From Tolypeutes matacus (Eukaryota > Chordata > Mammalia > Cingulata > Chlamyphoridae), in the NCBI GenBank assembly GCA_026826555.1, contig JAKSZT010053887.1:63466167-63530166 (forward strand): 64,000 nucleotides of DNA, written 5' to 3'. Below, piece after piece: positions 47,250 through 60,554 of the stretch. The notes below the pieces were generated by a model that worked only from the letters and a program-made list of their open reading frames with translations, was not told the origin of the DNA and made no database searches. Every line of letters starts with the position of its first letter. Position 1 is the first letter of the stretch. The position numbers were made by a program, and so were the translations under genes.

Positions 47250-49271
47250 CTATTTCTTTTTACTGATAAGTAATATTCCATCGTGTGTCTACACAACAAT
47301 TTGTTTATCCATTCATCAGTTGATGGACATCTGGGCTGTTTCCAACTTTTGGCTATGGTAAATTATGCTGCAGATGTCTGTTCATGTCACTGCTCTCAGT
47401 TCTTCGGGGTATATACCTAGCAATGGTATTTTTGGGTCCCATGGCAAGTCTATATTCAACTTCCTTAGGAATAGCCAAACAGCCCTCCACAGTGGCTGTA
47501 CCATTCTACATTCCCACCAACAGTGAATAAGAATTCCTGTCTTTCCACATCCTCTCCAACATTTAGTTTTCCTACTTTTTAATAGCAGCCAATCTAATAC
47601 ATATGAAATGATACCTTATTGTAGTTTTGATTTGCATTTCCCTAATTGCTAGTGATGTTGCACATTTTTAATGTGTTTCTTTGTCATTTGTATTTCTTTG
47701 GACAATTGTCTTTTCAAGTATTTTACCCATTTTTAAATCAGATAGTTTGTCTTTTTATTATTGAGTTGTAGCATCTCTTTATATATCATGGATATTAAAC
47801 CCATATCAGATATGTGATTGCCAAATGCTTTCTCCCATTGTCGGCTGCATTTTCACCCTCTTGACAAGGTCCTTTGAGGTGCAAAAATGTCGAATTTTGA
47901 GGAGGTCCCAAATATCTGTTTTTTCTTTTGTTGCTTGTGCTTTGGGTGTAAGGTTTAAGAAACTACCACCTTCCACAAGATCTTGAAGATGTTTTCCCAT
48001 ATTTTAATCTAGGAGTTTTATGATCATTGTTTTTATATTTAGGTCCTTGATTGATTTTGAGTTAATTTTTGTATAAGGTATGAGATTGGGGTCTTCCTTT
48101 TTTCTTTTGGATATGGCTATCCAGTTCTCCCAGCACCATTGTTGAACAGACTGTTCAGGCCCAGCTGGGTGGGCTTAATAGCCTTGTCAAAAATCACTTG
48201 ACTGTATATATAAGAATCTATTCCTGAGTTATTGATTCGGTTCCATTGGTCAATGTGTCTGTCATGCCAGTACCATGCTGTTTTCACTACAATAGCTAAC
48301 TAATAAGCTTTAAAGTCCAGAAGTGAGAGTCATCCAACTTGATTCTTCTTTTTTAAGACAATTTTGGCTATTCGGGGCCTCATACCTTTCCAAATCAATT
48401 TGATTATTGGCTTTCCAATTTCTTTAAAGTAGGCTGTTGGGATTTTTATTGGGATTGTGTTGAATCTGTAAATCAGTTTGGGTAGAATTGTCATCTTAAC
48501 GATATTTAGTCTTCCAAACCATGAACATGTAATGCCCATCCATTCATTTAAGTCTTCTTTGGTTCGTTTTAGCACTGTTTCATAGTTTTCTGAATACAGG
48601 TCCTTTATGTCCTTGGTTAAGTTTATTACTAAATGATTGTTTTAGTCGCTATTATAAATGGAATTTTTTTCCTGATTTCCTCCTCAGATTGCACATCAGT
48701 AGTGTATAGAAATGCTGTTGATTTTTGTGTATTAATCTTGTATCCCACCACTTTGCTGGACTTGTTTATTAGCTCTAGTAGCTTTGTTGTGGATTTTTCA
48801 GGATTTTCTAGATATAGGATCATGTCATCAGTGAATAGTGAAAATTTTACTTCTTCCTTTCCTATTTGGGTGCCTTTTATATTTTGTCTAGCCTAATTGC
48901 TCTAGCTAAGACTTCTAGCACAATATTGAATAATAATGGTGACAGTGGGCATGATTGTCTTGTTCCTGATCTCAGCAGGAAAGCTTTCAGTCTTTCACCA
49001 TTGAGTACAATGCTAGCTGTAGGTTTTTCATATATGCATTTTACCATATTGAGAAAGCTTCCTTCTATTCCTATCTTTTGCAGTGTTTTTATCAAGAAAG
49101 GTTCTGTATTTTGTCAAATGCCTTTTCTGCATCAATTGAGAGGATCATGTGGTTTTTCTTCATTTTATCAATGTCATTTATTACACTAATTGATTTTCTT
49201 GAGTTGAACCACCCTTGCATACTTGGGATAAAAACCACTTGATCATGGTATATAATTCTTTTAATGTGCTT

Positions 49272-49344
49272 TTAGGTTTGGTTTGCAAGTATTTTGTTGA
49301 GAATTTTTTCATGTATATTCATTAGAGATATTGGTCTGTAATTT

Positions 49345-49404
<60 letters not shown>

Positions 49405-49417
49405 TNNNNNNNNNNTT

Positions 49418-49461
<44 letters not shown>

Positions 49462-49757
49462 TTTTTTGTACTATCTTTATCTGGTTTTGGTATTACGGTA
49501 ATTTTGGCTTCATAGAATGAGTTTGGTAGCATTCTTTCCTGTTCAAATTTTTGTAAGAGCTTGAACAAGATTGCTATTAGGTCATCTTTGAATGATTGGT
49601 AGAATTCACCTGTGAAGCCATCTGATCCTAGGCTTTTCATCTTTGGGAGGTTTTTGATGACTGTTTCAATCTCTTCACTTGTGATTAGTTTGTTGAGATC
49701 ATATATTTCTTCTAAGGTCAGTGTAGGTGGCTCTTGTGTTTCTAGGAATTTGTCCAT
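49272..49757 (-). pseudogene. L1 ORF2 reverse transcriptase remnant with microsatellite
   Basis: A 161-codon stretch contains the RT N-terminal part: [35 protein letters not shown] and AKITVIPKPDKDSTKK. A run of K, E and R residues coded by the GAAA repeat follows, then NYRPISLMNIHEKILNKILA. In normal L1 ORF2 the KK(E) is followed directly by N(F/Y)RPISLMN. The frame across ten Ns is uncertain. Not functional. Confidence 0.8.
49347..49462. repeat. (TTTC)n microsatellite with a 10-base assembly gap
   Basis: About 116 bases of TTTC units (GAAA on the minus strand) with Ns at 49406-49415. The ten Ns are probably a placeholder and the true length unknown. Confidence 0.95.
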
Positions 49758-50335
49758 CTCATCTGTATTTTCTAGTTTTTTTTTTGCATACAGTTCTTAG
49801 TGCCCTCTTATGATCTCTCTTCTTTCTGCATGTTCTTTCTTCTTTTTTTTTTCTTTGTCAGTCTAGCTAAGGGTTTGTTGATTTTGTTGATCTTCTCAAA
49901 GAACCAACTTTTGGTTTTGTTGAGTCTCTCTACTGTTTTTTTGTTCTCAATTTCATTTATTTCTGCACTGATCTTTAGAATATCTTTCCTTTGGCTTGGT
50001 TCGGGGTTAGTTTGCTGTTCTTTTTCTAGTTCCTCCAGGTGTGCAGTTAGGTCTTCAATTTCAGCTCTTCTTTTTTGATGTCACCATTGACGGCTATAAA
50101 TTTCTCTCTCAGCACTGCCTTTGTGTTGTCCCATACATTTTGATATGTTGTGTTCTCATTTTCATTCATCTCAAGATATTTGCTTAGTTCTGTTGCAATT
50201 TCTTCTTCGACTCACTGATCTATTAAGACTGTATTGTTTAATCTCCATATATTTATGAATTTTCCCTTTTTTCTATCAATTATTGATTTCCAGCTTCATT
50301 CTTTTATGATCATAGAAAGTGTTTTGTATAATTTT

Positions 50336-51189
50336 GTAATTTCAGTGTTGGAAAATTGAAAGATAAAGCTCCTTTTTCATCCTTGATTAATGAATTAGCA
50401 TGTTCAAAATTATTTAATATATATTAGTAAATATCTTTTACTTTGCAAAGATACTATTTTCACTAAGTGACTATTTAATGGGCTTATTGGAACCTGTCTT
50501 ATTGGATCCATGATAATTTGAGGAATTTGAATTTATCTGTTTTGTGTAGCTAGCTCCCTTTTCCATGTAGTCCTAATTCAGAGAGATTTAATCTGCTTTA
50601 TTATTACTGGTTTTAGATAATGGAATCCTTTTACTATCATCGTGCCGTGCATTCAGTGAAAGGTATAATTAGAAATATGCTTTCAAGATAATCTGTAGCA
50701 ATTTCTCTGAATAAGTAAATCTGAAACAAATATTTTGAAGAATTTTATTTTAAAAGTTAATTTTTAAAAATAAATAAAGGCATAATCCTTCAGTTTACAG
50801 TTATCTCTGCAAAAACACACTTTATGAATCCTGAAAACAACCCACCTAAAATAACGGGTCTTTATGGAAAATTAGGGTTGGGGGATGGCTACTCAAATCC
50901 TATGGACTTTGTAACCAAACCCCTAAAACCAGTAACAGTCCTAGTAAGGACACTAGCATATACAGCCTGAGGATTTGTGATTTCTTCTCTGTGATGTATA
51001 TCCTGGTGGCATTTGTTTTTAACAGAGATTGTATTCATCAAAATGAAAAATCTAGATCAAGGTGTTGCTTCCTTTATTAATCCATTATTTTAATTTAGGG
51101 GGAGTGTACAGCTTTTTTATCTGCATTCACAGTTTTTCCAGATGCTGTATCTTAGTTGAATGTATCTGCACTCACATACATATATTTTT
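50336..51189. other. Intron sequence, nothing recognised
   Basis: AT-rich unassigned intronic DNA. No feature supported. Confidence 0.5.
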
Positions 51190-51895
51190 AAAAAATATAC
51201 CTTTTTATTTTTTTTTAATAAAAGTATTTTTTTTAAAGATACTTTTAGATTACATAAATGTTATATTAAAAATATAGGGGATTCCCATTTGCCCTGCTCC
51301 CTAGCCCTCCCACATTTTCCCACATTAATAACATCCTTCATTAGTGTGGTACATTTGTTACAATTGATGAACACATTTTGGAGCATTGCCTCTATGCGTG
51401 GATTATAGTTTACGTTATAGTTTACACTCTCTCCCGCACATTTTTGTAAATTAAGGCAAGATATATAATGGATCTGTCATTACAATGTCCGTCAGGACGA
51501 TTCCCAAGTCCCAAAAATGCCCCAAATTACACCTATTTTACCCTCACCGTCCCCTCAGAAACTCCAGTGTTCACTGTCTCCACATCAATGATAAAAGTTC
51601 TTCCATTGCTAGAATCACAATAAGTCTATAGTAGAATAACAGTAAGTCTTTTCTAGTCCATCCTTCATTCCCCCATCCTTAGGATTCTGGGATGGTGATG
51701 CCCTCTCTGCCTCCTATTGAGAGGAGGCTTAGATCCCATAAGGTAGATGGATGGGACTCTCTTGTTTGCAATTGTAGACTCTGTTTCTTGAGATGTTCAT
51801 TGTCCAGCATCATCTCCTTGTTAGTTGTCCTGGGTGAGTCCAATGAACTGGAGAGTAGGTGTTGTTGCAAAGCTGTTGAAATGCATGCTTTTTTA
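51190..51895 (-). mobile_element. L1 3'UTR fragment, xenarthran type
   Basis: T-rich start, then GGGGATTCCCATTTGCCCTG, CATTAGTGTGGTACATTTG, ATTGATGAACACATTTTGG and GAACTGGAGAGTAGGTG. The same sequence class recurs at 60555-60838 and, further upstream in the element, at 59590-60235. Only the 3'UTR is present, with no coding part. Confidence 0.7.
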
Positions 51896-54324
51896 AGCCA
51901 TTAAAACAGCCAGTACCTGCACTAAGGGAAGACATTTCTATAGATTTTCAGCTTTTTTTGATAAGATCTTCCTATATTGTTAAGATTTTGGCTTTAATTT
52001 TGAGAAGCTTGCCCCAATTGCTTCAAAACACAAATGTGATATAAAAGAAAAACTTAAAATCAATAAAACTTCTGAATTATACTGACATCATTACCCTATT
52101 TACCAATTGCATATGTGATAATTCACATCAAAGAAAAAGATTAAACTGTATTTGGAAAAATATTCTCTTTATGGGAGGAAATTATTTTCTCAAAAGCCAG
52201 GCCCCTCAAGTTATTTCTATATAAGCACTTTTAAAAAGTCCCATTAGTATACAATTTGATCTTCTTAAAATGACTTTATAGTTAAAGTAATCCAAACCCC
52301 AACCATATTCAACAAGTATGGCAACCAGTGGATTTATGTTTCTGAAATTCTGATGTTATACAGTTTTTTTCTCATTGTGTGTATGTGTGTATCTCTACCT
52401 CTATCTCTATTTGCCTAGCAAATTCAAATGAAATAACAGAACTATGCTGCAGACTTTAGAATATTTTTTTTTTGGTGCAAGGCTGTGGTTGCAATAAATC
52501 TATATAAAGTTTGCAATTGTAAAATCAATGGAAGATAACATTATAAAAATAGACATTCCCCATTTTTTGTTTTCAAACTTGAGAAGTAGCATAAGTCCTA
52601 ACTATCTGTAAACTTCTTCGAGCTGAAACTTTTGGATCACGTAAAGAGGCATGTCTTTGTCAATATGGTCATTAATATTTATTGCTGGATAGCCCAAGGT
52701 TTTGGATGATGATGGTAGTTAGAGTTTTGAAGCACTGACACTACCATAAAATATATCATTTTTCTATCTAAACTAAAACTTTTACTCTTGTACCTTAACT
52801 TCTAAAAGGTGCTATCCATTCCAAAATGCTATAAAATATCAACCCTCTTTACTTTGATTAATGATGCATTGTCAGAGTGATGGATTCTTCTAGACTGTAA
52901 TTTGAGAGATAATATCATTCTAAGGGGAAAAAAAATTCAGGTGAGAATTTAGAACAGTAACCAGATGAAATCCTACCATCACACAGTGTAGTGAAGGATG
53001 TGGGGGATTCTGCAAATACTGGCAGTAAATCATATTCTTTGGCTTTAGTCTAAGTTTTTATCCTACAGTGAGATATGTGATTTACAATGTTCCCTAAAGA
53101 CTGTTTTCATTTGATTTTAAAACATTTTTTAGCATGTAAAGCAATTGCTCAGGTAATTTTAGTCATTTTCAATCCCCTTCTCCTCCCATTGCTAACTATT
53201 GGTACTTATATTTAATTTTTTCAAATTTAGAAGATGGAAAGAAACTTATCTTTAAATTGAGTTATAAAACTTGAAAATATTTTATTGATATATGACCAGT
53301 TATAACAATATCTTTCAATCATTCATTTGTTACTTATTATTTAAAATGATAGTTGTTAAGTGAAAGATAATGCATTTTGCATTGTATGTATATTGCATAT
53401 CTAGATGTGACTCTAAGCATAGACAGAGGACTGCAGGGATATCTAACAAACTGTTAAGAGTTGATGCCCCTGGAGAATATGAATCATAGGTAGGGAGAAA
53501 CCTCTATTTCTCACTTGGAATATTTTACTGTGGTGGGATTATGACTTTTTATTAGATTTCTGTAATTTAAAGGAGCTAAATTGTTACTAATTTAGGGCTA
53601 GGTCCACTTTACTATTTCTCAGTGGGAATGCTTTTGGTATTTTGGGCAAGAACTTTCTCCTTGAACTGTACCATCCCTCACATTTCAGAACATTCATTAA
53701 TCTTGGTTATCACCTACTAAATGTCAGCAATTCTCTTTAATGATTGTGAAAGCCTAAAACCCCTCCCCATATTTGTAAATCCTCTTTCCCCAGTTGGGAA
53801 GAACTGGTCCTTGTATTAGGTGGGACTCTTTACACTAATGTGAGCAAACAAAGATTTTGTTTTTTCTAAAGGCCTCGCAAATGTCTCATTGAGTAGGGTT
53901 ATGGATGATGTAGCTGAAATTCAGGAAGAATAACTATTGGACGCTGGCAAGCTGTGGGAGCCCAGACGGCACTCTTTCTTCCATATTCCACTTTATTTTT
54001 TCTCTCTGTATACCTACTTTATTATTTTTCTGTAATTAATGAATTATGAATTTATATAATACAGGATTTGTCACATAGAAATCGAATGTCCTTTATTGAC
54101 TCCAATTCCAGATTTTCATGAATTCAACATGGACTAGCTACCAAATTCTTGTCCAGTGAATGATGGCCAAGGGGGCATAAATACGTTGAGTAATTGTCTT
54201 CCTTGGTGGGGCTGGTGGGGGAAAGCAATGCTGTGAGTCAGGGAGAAGTTACCAGAGAAATGGACAATTTATCTGTACAGTTAGCCATAATGACACAGGA
54301 AGCTACTTGAATATTGAGTTTTTT
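51896..54324. other. Repeat-poor intron stretch
   Basis: About 2.4 kb without a recognisable repeat or ORF. A GT/CT-rich patch lies at about 52370-52415. Confidence 0.5.
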
Positions 54325-57300
54325 AAAGATTTAAACTTATTTTATTTGGGTATAATTTTCATAGCATGAAATTCCCAGTGTAACTATATTTTAGTGATTT
54401 TTTTTTTAGTAAATTGAAAAACCTGTACAACTGTTGCCATGATCAGTTTTAGAACATAGCCATGACACAAAAAGTTTCCTGGTGATTCTTTTGCAATCAA
54501 TACATGATCCCACTTCTAGCCCTGAGCAACTGCTAGTCTGCTTTCTGTCTTTATAGATTTGTCTTTTCTGGATCATTCATATAATTCATATGTAGTCTTT
54601 TGTGTCTGATGTTTTTCACATAGCATAAGGCTTCTGAGATTCTTCTATATTGGTGCATATATCAGTAGTTCATTCCTTTTTATTGCTGTTTAGTATTCCA
54701 TTGTATGGATGTCCCACATTTTGTTTATCTAGTCTTCAATTGATAGACAAATGGATTGTTTGCATTTTTTGGCTGTTAAAATAATGCTACTATGAACATT
54801 CCCATACAAGTCTTTGTGTGAGCTTATGTTTTCATTGTTCTTGGGTAAAATACCTAGGAGTGGAATGGTTGTGTCCCAACGTAAGTATATGTTTAATTTT
54901 AAGAAAAAAAGTTATATTCCAAAGTGTCTGTACCATCTTACATTCTCACTAGCATCGTATGAGGGTTTTGTTTTCTCCACATCCCCACCAAAACTTGTCA
55001 GTCTGTTGGATTATAGCAATTCAAATATGTGAGTTGTGGTATCATATTGTGCTTTTAATTTGCATTTCCCTAATGACTAAAATTGCTGAGCATATTTTCA
55101 TATGCTTTTTAGCCATCTATATATCTTGGTTGAAAGGTTAGTCAAATCTTTTGACCATTTTAAAATTAGGTCATTTGTATGAGGTCTTTATGTATTCTGG
55201 GTAAAAGTCTTTACAGATATATGATTTGCAAATATTTCTCCTAGTCTATGTCTTATCTTTTTATTTTTAATGGTGTCTATTAAAGAACAAATTTTTTTGT
55301 TGTTGGTTTAAGAAAGCCTTAATTTATCAATTATTGCTCTTATGGACCATGTTTTAGGTGTCATATTTTAAAAAGTTTCCTCATCCAAGGTCAAAAATTT
55401 TTTTTCTTTGTTTTCTCTCTAAATTTGTAGCTTTAGCTTTTATATTTAAGTGTTTTATATGTGTTTTGAGTTAATTTTTGTAAATGATTTGAGCTAGGTA
55501 TATACTTTCAAATTTATACATGTGATTATCCAATTGTTGCAGCTCAGTTTTTAAAAAAGACTATTATGCTCCTACTGAATTGCCTTGGCGTTTTTTGAAT
55601 ATCAATTAAACATAAGGATAAGGACTTATTTCTGGACTCTATATTCAATTTCTTTGATCTATATATCTAGCCTTATGCCAATACCACCCTGTCTTGATTA
55701 CTATAGCTTTATAGGAGTTTTGAGATCAGGTAGTGTAAATCCTCCAATTTTATTCTTTTTAAAAATTATTTTGTCTATTCTAGGTCCTTTACATTTCAGG
55801 ATAAGTTTGTCAATTACTTCTAAAAAAAAACCTCTTATGGAATTTTGCTAAAGATTGCATGGAATCCATGCATGGAATCTATGGAATCCATAGAACAATT
55901 TTAGGAGAATTGCCTACTTTACACTATTGAGCCTTCTAAACTATGAACATAATTTTTGTTCCGTTTATGTAGATTTTATTTATTTTCTCTCAGCAGTGTT
56001 TTATAGTTTTTGATTTTCAGCTAGTTTTTGTTAAATGTTTTGCTAAGTATTTTATTCTTTTTCATGCTTTTGTGAATGTTACTATTTTCTTAGTTTTGTT
56101 TTGGAGTGTTCATTCCTAGTGTATAGAAATAAAAATTCATATTTGAATACTATTCTTAATCCTGGAACATTTATAAACTCACTTATTAAAATTGTTTTTT
56201 AAAAATTCCTTGGGATTTTCTATATACAAGCTCATGTCTCTGCAAATTCAGACAGTTTTACTTCCTTTCCAAACTGGCTGCCTTTAATTTTTCTTGCCTT
56301 ATTCCACCGGCTAGACTCTCCATTACAATGTTGAATAGAGGTGGTAAATTTGGCCATGTTGGCTGTATTCCTGACCAAGCATTCAGTCTTTCAACATTAA
56401 GATGTTAGTTGTAGATTATTCATAGATGCCCTTTATCATCAGTTTGAGGAAGTCTCTTTGTATTCCTTGTGAGTTTTTATCATGAATGGGTGTTAGATTT
56501 CTCAGCATTTTTTTCCTGTATCTAATGAGATGCTTGATCTTATCTCTTGATCATGTTGGTTTTGTCCTTTACTCTTATTATTATGGTTTATTACAATACA
56601 TGATTTTCAGATGTTCAACTAATATTCCATTCCTTGGATACATTTTACTTGGTCATGGTGCATAATTTATATGTTGTTGGATTTATTTTGCTAATATTTT
56701 GTAAAGGATGTTTGCATCTTTTTTCATGAGGAGGTATCAGTCTGTAGTTTTCTCTTCATGGAAGGTGTTTATATGCTTTGCTGTCAGGGTTACACTGACC
56801 TCATAGAAGGACTTGAGAAGCATTTCTGCTTCTACTTTGCAAAAGTGTTTGTGTTGGGTTTCTATAATTTCTTCTTTATATATTTGTTAGAATTTACCAG
56901 TGAAGCAATCTGAGTTTTGGATTTTCTTCATGGGGGGATTTTAAATTACCAATTCAGTTTCTTCATTTTTCTATTAAAATTTTGAGTCAGTTTTGGTAAT
57001 TTTCATATTCTTTTATAATACTTTTTCTATTGATCTATAGTGATATTCCTTCTTTCATTCTTTTTTTATTCCTTTCATTCTTATTTTGTTAATTTGTATT
57101 TCTCTCTCTCTCTCTCTTTTGGTCAGTCTGGCTACAGACTACAATTTCTGATCTTTTTAAAAAACTGGCTTTTCCTTTCATTGCTTTTTTTTTTTCTGTT
57201 ATATATTTTTTTTCTATTACATTTTTTCTGCTCTGATCCTTATTTCTTGACTTCTTACTTTTGGTTTTCTTTTCTCTTCTTTTTCTTTATTCTTATGGTG

Positions 57301-58860
57301 AAGCCTAGGTTATTGATTTTAGACCTTACTTCCCTTCCAAAACCAATACTTAAAACTGTAAATTTCATCACTGCTTTAACTAAAATCCCATACATTTTGA
57401 TATGCTGTATCTTCATTTCCAGACAGCTCAAGATATTTCCTAATTTCCCTTGTGATTTATACTTTAACCAAAGGATTATTTAGTAATGGGTTACTCTACA
57501 TCTAAATATTTTGTCATTTCCCAGATTTCTTAGTTGTTGATTTCTAATTTATTTTAGAAATATCAAGTTACTTAATAGTATTGTTTTAGTCTCTTACATC
57601 CTTGTTGATTTTCTGGCTAGTTGTTTCATCAGTTTTCTAGAGATGAGTATTGAAATTTCTAACTATAATTTGTAATTGCTTTTTCTCCTTTCAGTTCTGT
57701 CAGTTTTTGCTTCATGTATTTTTGGGCTCTGTTTTTAGTTACATTTATATTTATAATTGTTATATATTCCTGTTTCATTTACTTTTATTAGAGTTTCATC
57801 TCTTGTTTTATTAAAATAGCCACTCCAGCTCTCTTATGGTTGCTGTTTTTGAAGTTTTTATTTTTCTAACCTCTTACTTTCAGCCTATTTACCTTTTAAT
57901 CTAAAGTCATTCTCTTATAAATGACTTATAATTGGATTTTGCTTTTTTAAAATCAAGTATGACAATTTGTTTCTTAATTGAAATGCTTAGGCTATTCATA
58001 TTTTGTTTGTTTGTTTGTTTTTGTTTTAGGCTATTCATATTTAATGTCATTATTGATATGGTTGAATTTACATACATCATTTTGCTATTTGTTGTTTGTA
58101 TCTCATATTTTTTTTATTCCTCTCTCTCCTTTACTGCATTCTTTTGTATTAAAGATTTTAAATGTACCATTTTAATTATTTTGTTGAGCTTTTTTAGGTC
58201 ATATTTAGAATTTATACTTGTTTATTATTTCCATTTTTTCTTATTGGCATTCCCTATTTGTTATGTCATTGTCATCATTAAAAAATCTTTGATCATAGTT
58301 TCCTTACTTCCTTGAATATATTTATAATAGCTGCTTTGCATTACCTGCTTGCTACATCCAACATCTGGGCCCACTTAGAGTCAGTTTCTACTGATAGCCT
58401 TTTCTCTGAGTATGGTTTACACACTGTTTCTTTGAATGTTTCATATTTTTGTTATTGTTATTGTTGAAACTACATTTTAGATGACATATTATAGTATTTC
58501 TGGATTATTTTTTCCTTAGTTTTTCTTTAAATATGACTCCTCCACAGTGTGTGTACACTGATATTTATACTAAGATTTTTAAAAAATTATTCTTATATAC
58601 ATATTTTTAGACTGCCTTCCAATGGTTTCCCCAGTATTCACGTTTCTTAGCGGTAATTCAGTGATTTAGGCAGAGCTTGTGCTTAAGTGTGTATACTTAA
58701 GTCTTCAAAGCTTCCAACCTTGGGTGATTGATCTGTGTATGGTTTGGGAAGCACATTTAAAGTATAATAAGCCAATTTTGGGTTTCATTTTCAGCTTGCT
58801 TTTCTTTGGTCTTATCCATTTTTTAGCTTATTTTTCCAGTCATGTTATACTATAACATGT
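54325..58860 (-). mobile_element. Ancient L1 (L1M-like), long and heavily decayed
   Basis: It opens with a 3'UTR (TTATTTTATTTGGGTATAAT), then ORF2 sequence traceable through its complement (GTATTCCATTGTATGG, TTTGCATTTCCCTAATGAC, CTCATGTCTCTGCAAATTC) to the endonuclease side near 57700. The 5' part (58340-58510, ACATCTGGGCCCACTTAGAG) resembles L1M upstream sequence. Divergence is clearly higher than in the 29.7-50.3 kb copies. F/L-rich + strand ORFs at 57040-57483 and 57932-58315 are antisense shadows. Confidence 0.75.
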
Positions 58861-59285
58861 TATAGTATTGTGGTGAATTTCCTTGATGGCACATGGGGTA
58901 TAGGCCAAGCACTGGCTGGTATTCATTCTCTTTTTCCATGAAACTGCAGTGACTTTCCAATTTCAATGATTCTGTTATATATTATACCTCTTTGTTAAAA
59001 GATAGATGGTTTAAGTTTATAGTCAAACAGAATAGAAAATGGATAGTTATTTGGCTATTTAATTGTATAATTCTGTTATTGAATACTTTATAAACTTTAA
59101 CTTTTCCAAAGTTCATCTTTTTTTTTTTGCCACTATGTAGGTGACATAGGAGATAAGTGGAAGGAGAATATCTGTTTTACTTTCAATTTTCTGGTGCTTG
59201 GTAAACATGAAAATAAACAGGCAGAAACAATTAAAAATAAGAAAAAACCTAATCTCTGTATAGGTTGCTCTATATAGAGTTATAG
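58861..59285. other. Intron sequence, nothing recognised
   Basis: AT-rich unassigned sequence. Includes an imperfect palindrome, TTATACTATAACATGTTATAG, at about 58846-58866. Confidence 0.45.
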
Positions 59286-59494
59286 GTTTGTTTTGTTTTT
59301 GGCTTTTCTTTTTCCCCCAGAGATGGTTCCCTTGTCTATTTGCTTGTTGTTTTTGCTCGTTGTTCATGCTCGTTGTCTGCTCAGTGTTATTTGCTCAGTG
59401 TTGGTTTTTTCTTTCTTTAGGAGGCACCGGGAACCGAACTCAGGACCTCCCATGTGGGAGGCGGTGCTCAACTGCTTGAGCCATATCCGCTCCT
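59286..59494 (-). mobile_element. DAS-type SINE
   Basis: Its tRNA-like body in complement has GGGAACCGAACTCAGGACC (B box) and CAACTGCTTGAGCCATATCC (5' end). A T-rich tail side carries repeated TGCTCGTTGT/TGCTCAGTGT words. Same family as 12.4 and 38.6 kb. Confidence 0.8.
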
Positions 59495-59589
59495 ACTTTT
59501 TAATTTAATTATTTTTATATCAATGTTACAAGTTAACATTGATATAAATCAGTTAACTCAGTTAACACAAGATAATAACTACAATAACA

Positions 59590-60235
59590 ATAAATCCTCT
59601 TTAGTGAGTGGTTACACTCTCCCCCTTATTTTTGTTCATTTCTCAAGCTTGAGGGATTTGGGATGATGTCTACTTTGACTATTTCAGGATGAGAAGGGAT
59701 ATAGATATTATGGAGCAGAGGAATGGAATTGTTTTTCTTGAAGTTGAAGATATCCTTGCTTTCAGGATGGAGTGGGTCCATCATCATCATTTTGTTAGTT
59801 TGTCCATGGCAGGCCCAAAGAACTGGAGAGTGGGAGTTGACCACATACCTGCTGGATTCCAGGGCTCAACCTACATAGGAACTATCTGGAGGCTTTAAGT
59901 CTCTGAAAAACAAATTTAATAAGTAAATTGTAAATTATAGTTTCAAATATAAGAAGCAGAAGAATCATGATTAAGAGATTTATAAATGAGTATAAATGTT
60001 ATATTGGGGAAATATCTTTTCATATATTCCCAGGTAGCACCCACTAAGAGGGCTCTATACAGTTAATATAGTTTTGTGGTTTGTCTGTGGTGTCTGGATG
60101 TCCCTAGGGCCCTCAGGAGCATTTTTTTTTTTTTAGCAATTTTATTGAGATGTATTCATATACCATACAGCCCATCCAAAGTGTGCTTTCAATGGGTTTT
60201 GGTATAATCACGGAATTGTGTTTGGGACTTTTTTT
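59590..60235 (-). mobile_element. L1 3'UTR fragment, xenarthran type
   Basis: GTGGTTACACTCTCCCCC, AACTGGAGAGTGGGAGTTG and, at the right, AATTTTATTGAGATGTATTC and CCATACAGCCCATCCAAAGT match the 3'UTR types of the L1s at 51.2, 35.2 and 46.2 kb. A T run at 60122-60134 separates two parts, which could also be two insertions. Confidence 0.6.
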
Positions 60236-60409
60236 TACTGTGGCAGTTTGTGAAATCTGGTTGAAGAATTATAGTTTTATTTTTTTTTTTAAAGGGAGGA
60301 ACAATGCAAGTGTATTAGAGATGAAATTTAGCATTTTTAAGTTTCAGTTAGCTTAAAAGCAAAACATATTTTCTGTGTTATTAAGGCTAGCATAAATTCA
60401 GTAGGGAAA

Positions 60410-60545
60410 ATGGATTGGGCTAGAAGAAAGGAGATCTTGGTTCTAACTCAGACCCCAAATTTTCTGGCCATTTACCATTGAACTAAATTTTATGAGTTTC
60501 AGTTTTCTCATCTGTGTATTAGGGATCAAAATATACTCCCTTTCC
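60410..60545 (+). repeat. MIR SINE fragment
   Basis: GATCTTGGTTCTAACTCAG, then GAGTTTCAGTTTTCTCATCT and GTGTATTAGGGATCA follow sense MIR. Confidence 0.55.
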
Positions 60546-60554
60546 TTGTATGGT

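Larger units (their letters stand above)
45956..50335 (-). mobile_element. L1 element, 5'-truncated in ORF2
   Basis: A TTTA-rich 3' end is followed by a 3'UTR like that of the 34966-44011 copy, ORF2 C-terminal sequence (48000-47500), reverse transcriptase (49757-48330) and endonuclease-side sequence up to about 50335, where L1 similarity stops. ORF2 is broken. A retrocopy interrupts it at 46735-47249, and a GAAA microsatellite with ten Ns interrupts the RT region. Confidence 0.85.

Noticed and set aside
57040..58315. F/L/S-rich ORFs on the + strand that look like membrane proteins
   Set aside because: They are antisense to an ancient L1 ORF2; T-rich complement sequence automatically gives F, L, S and I codons.
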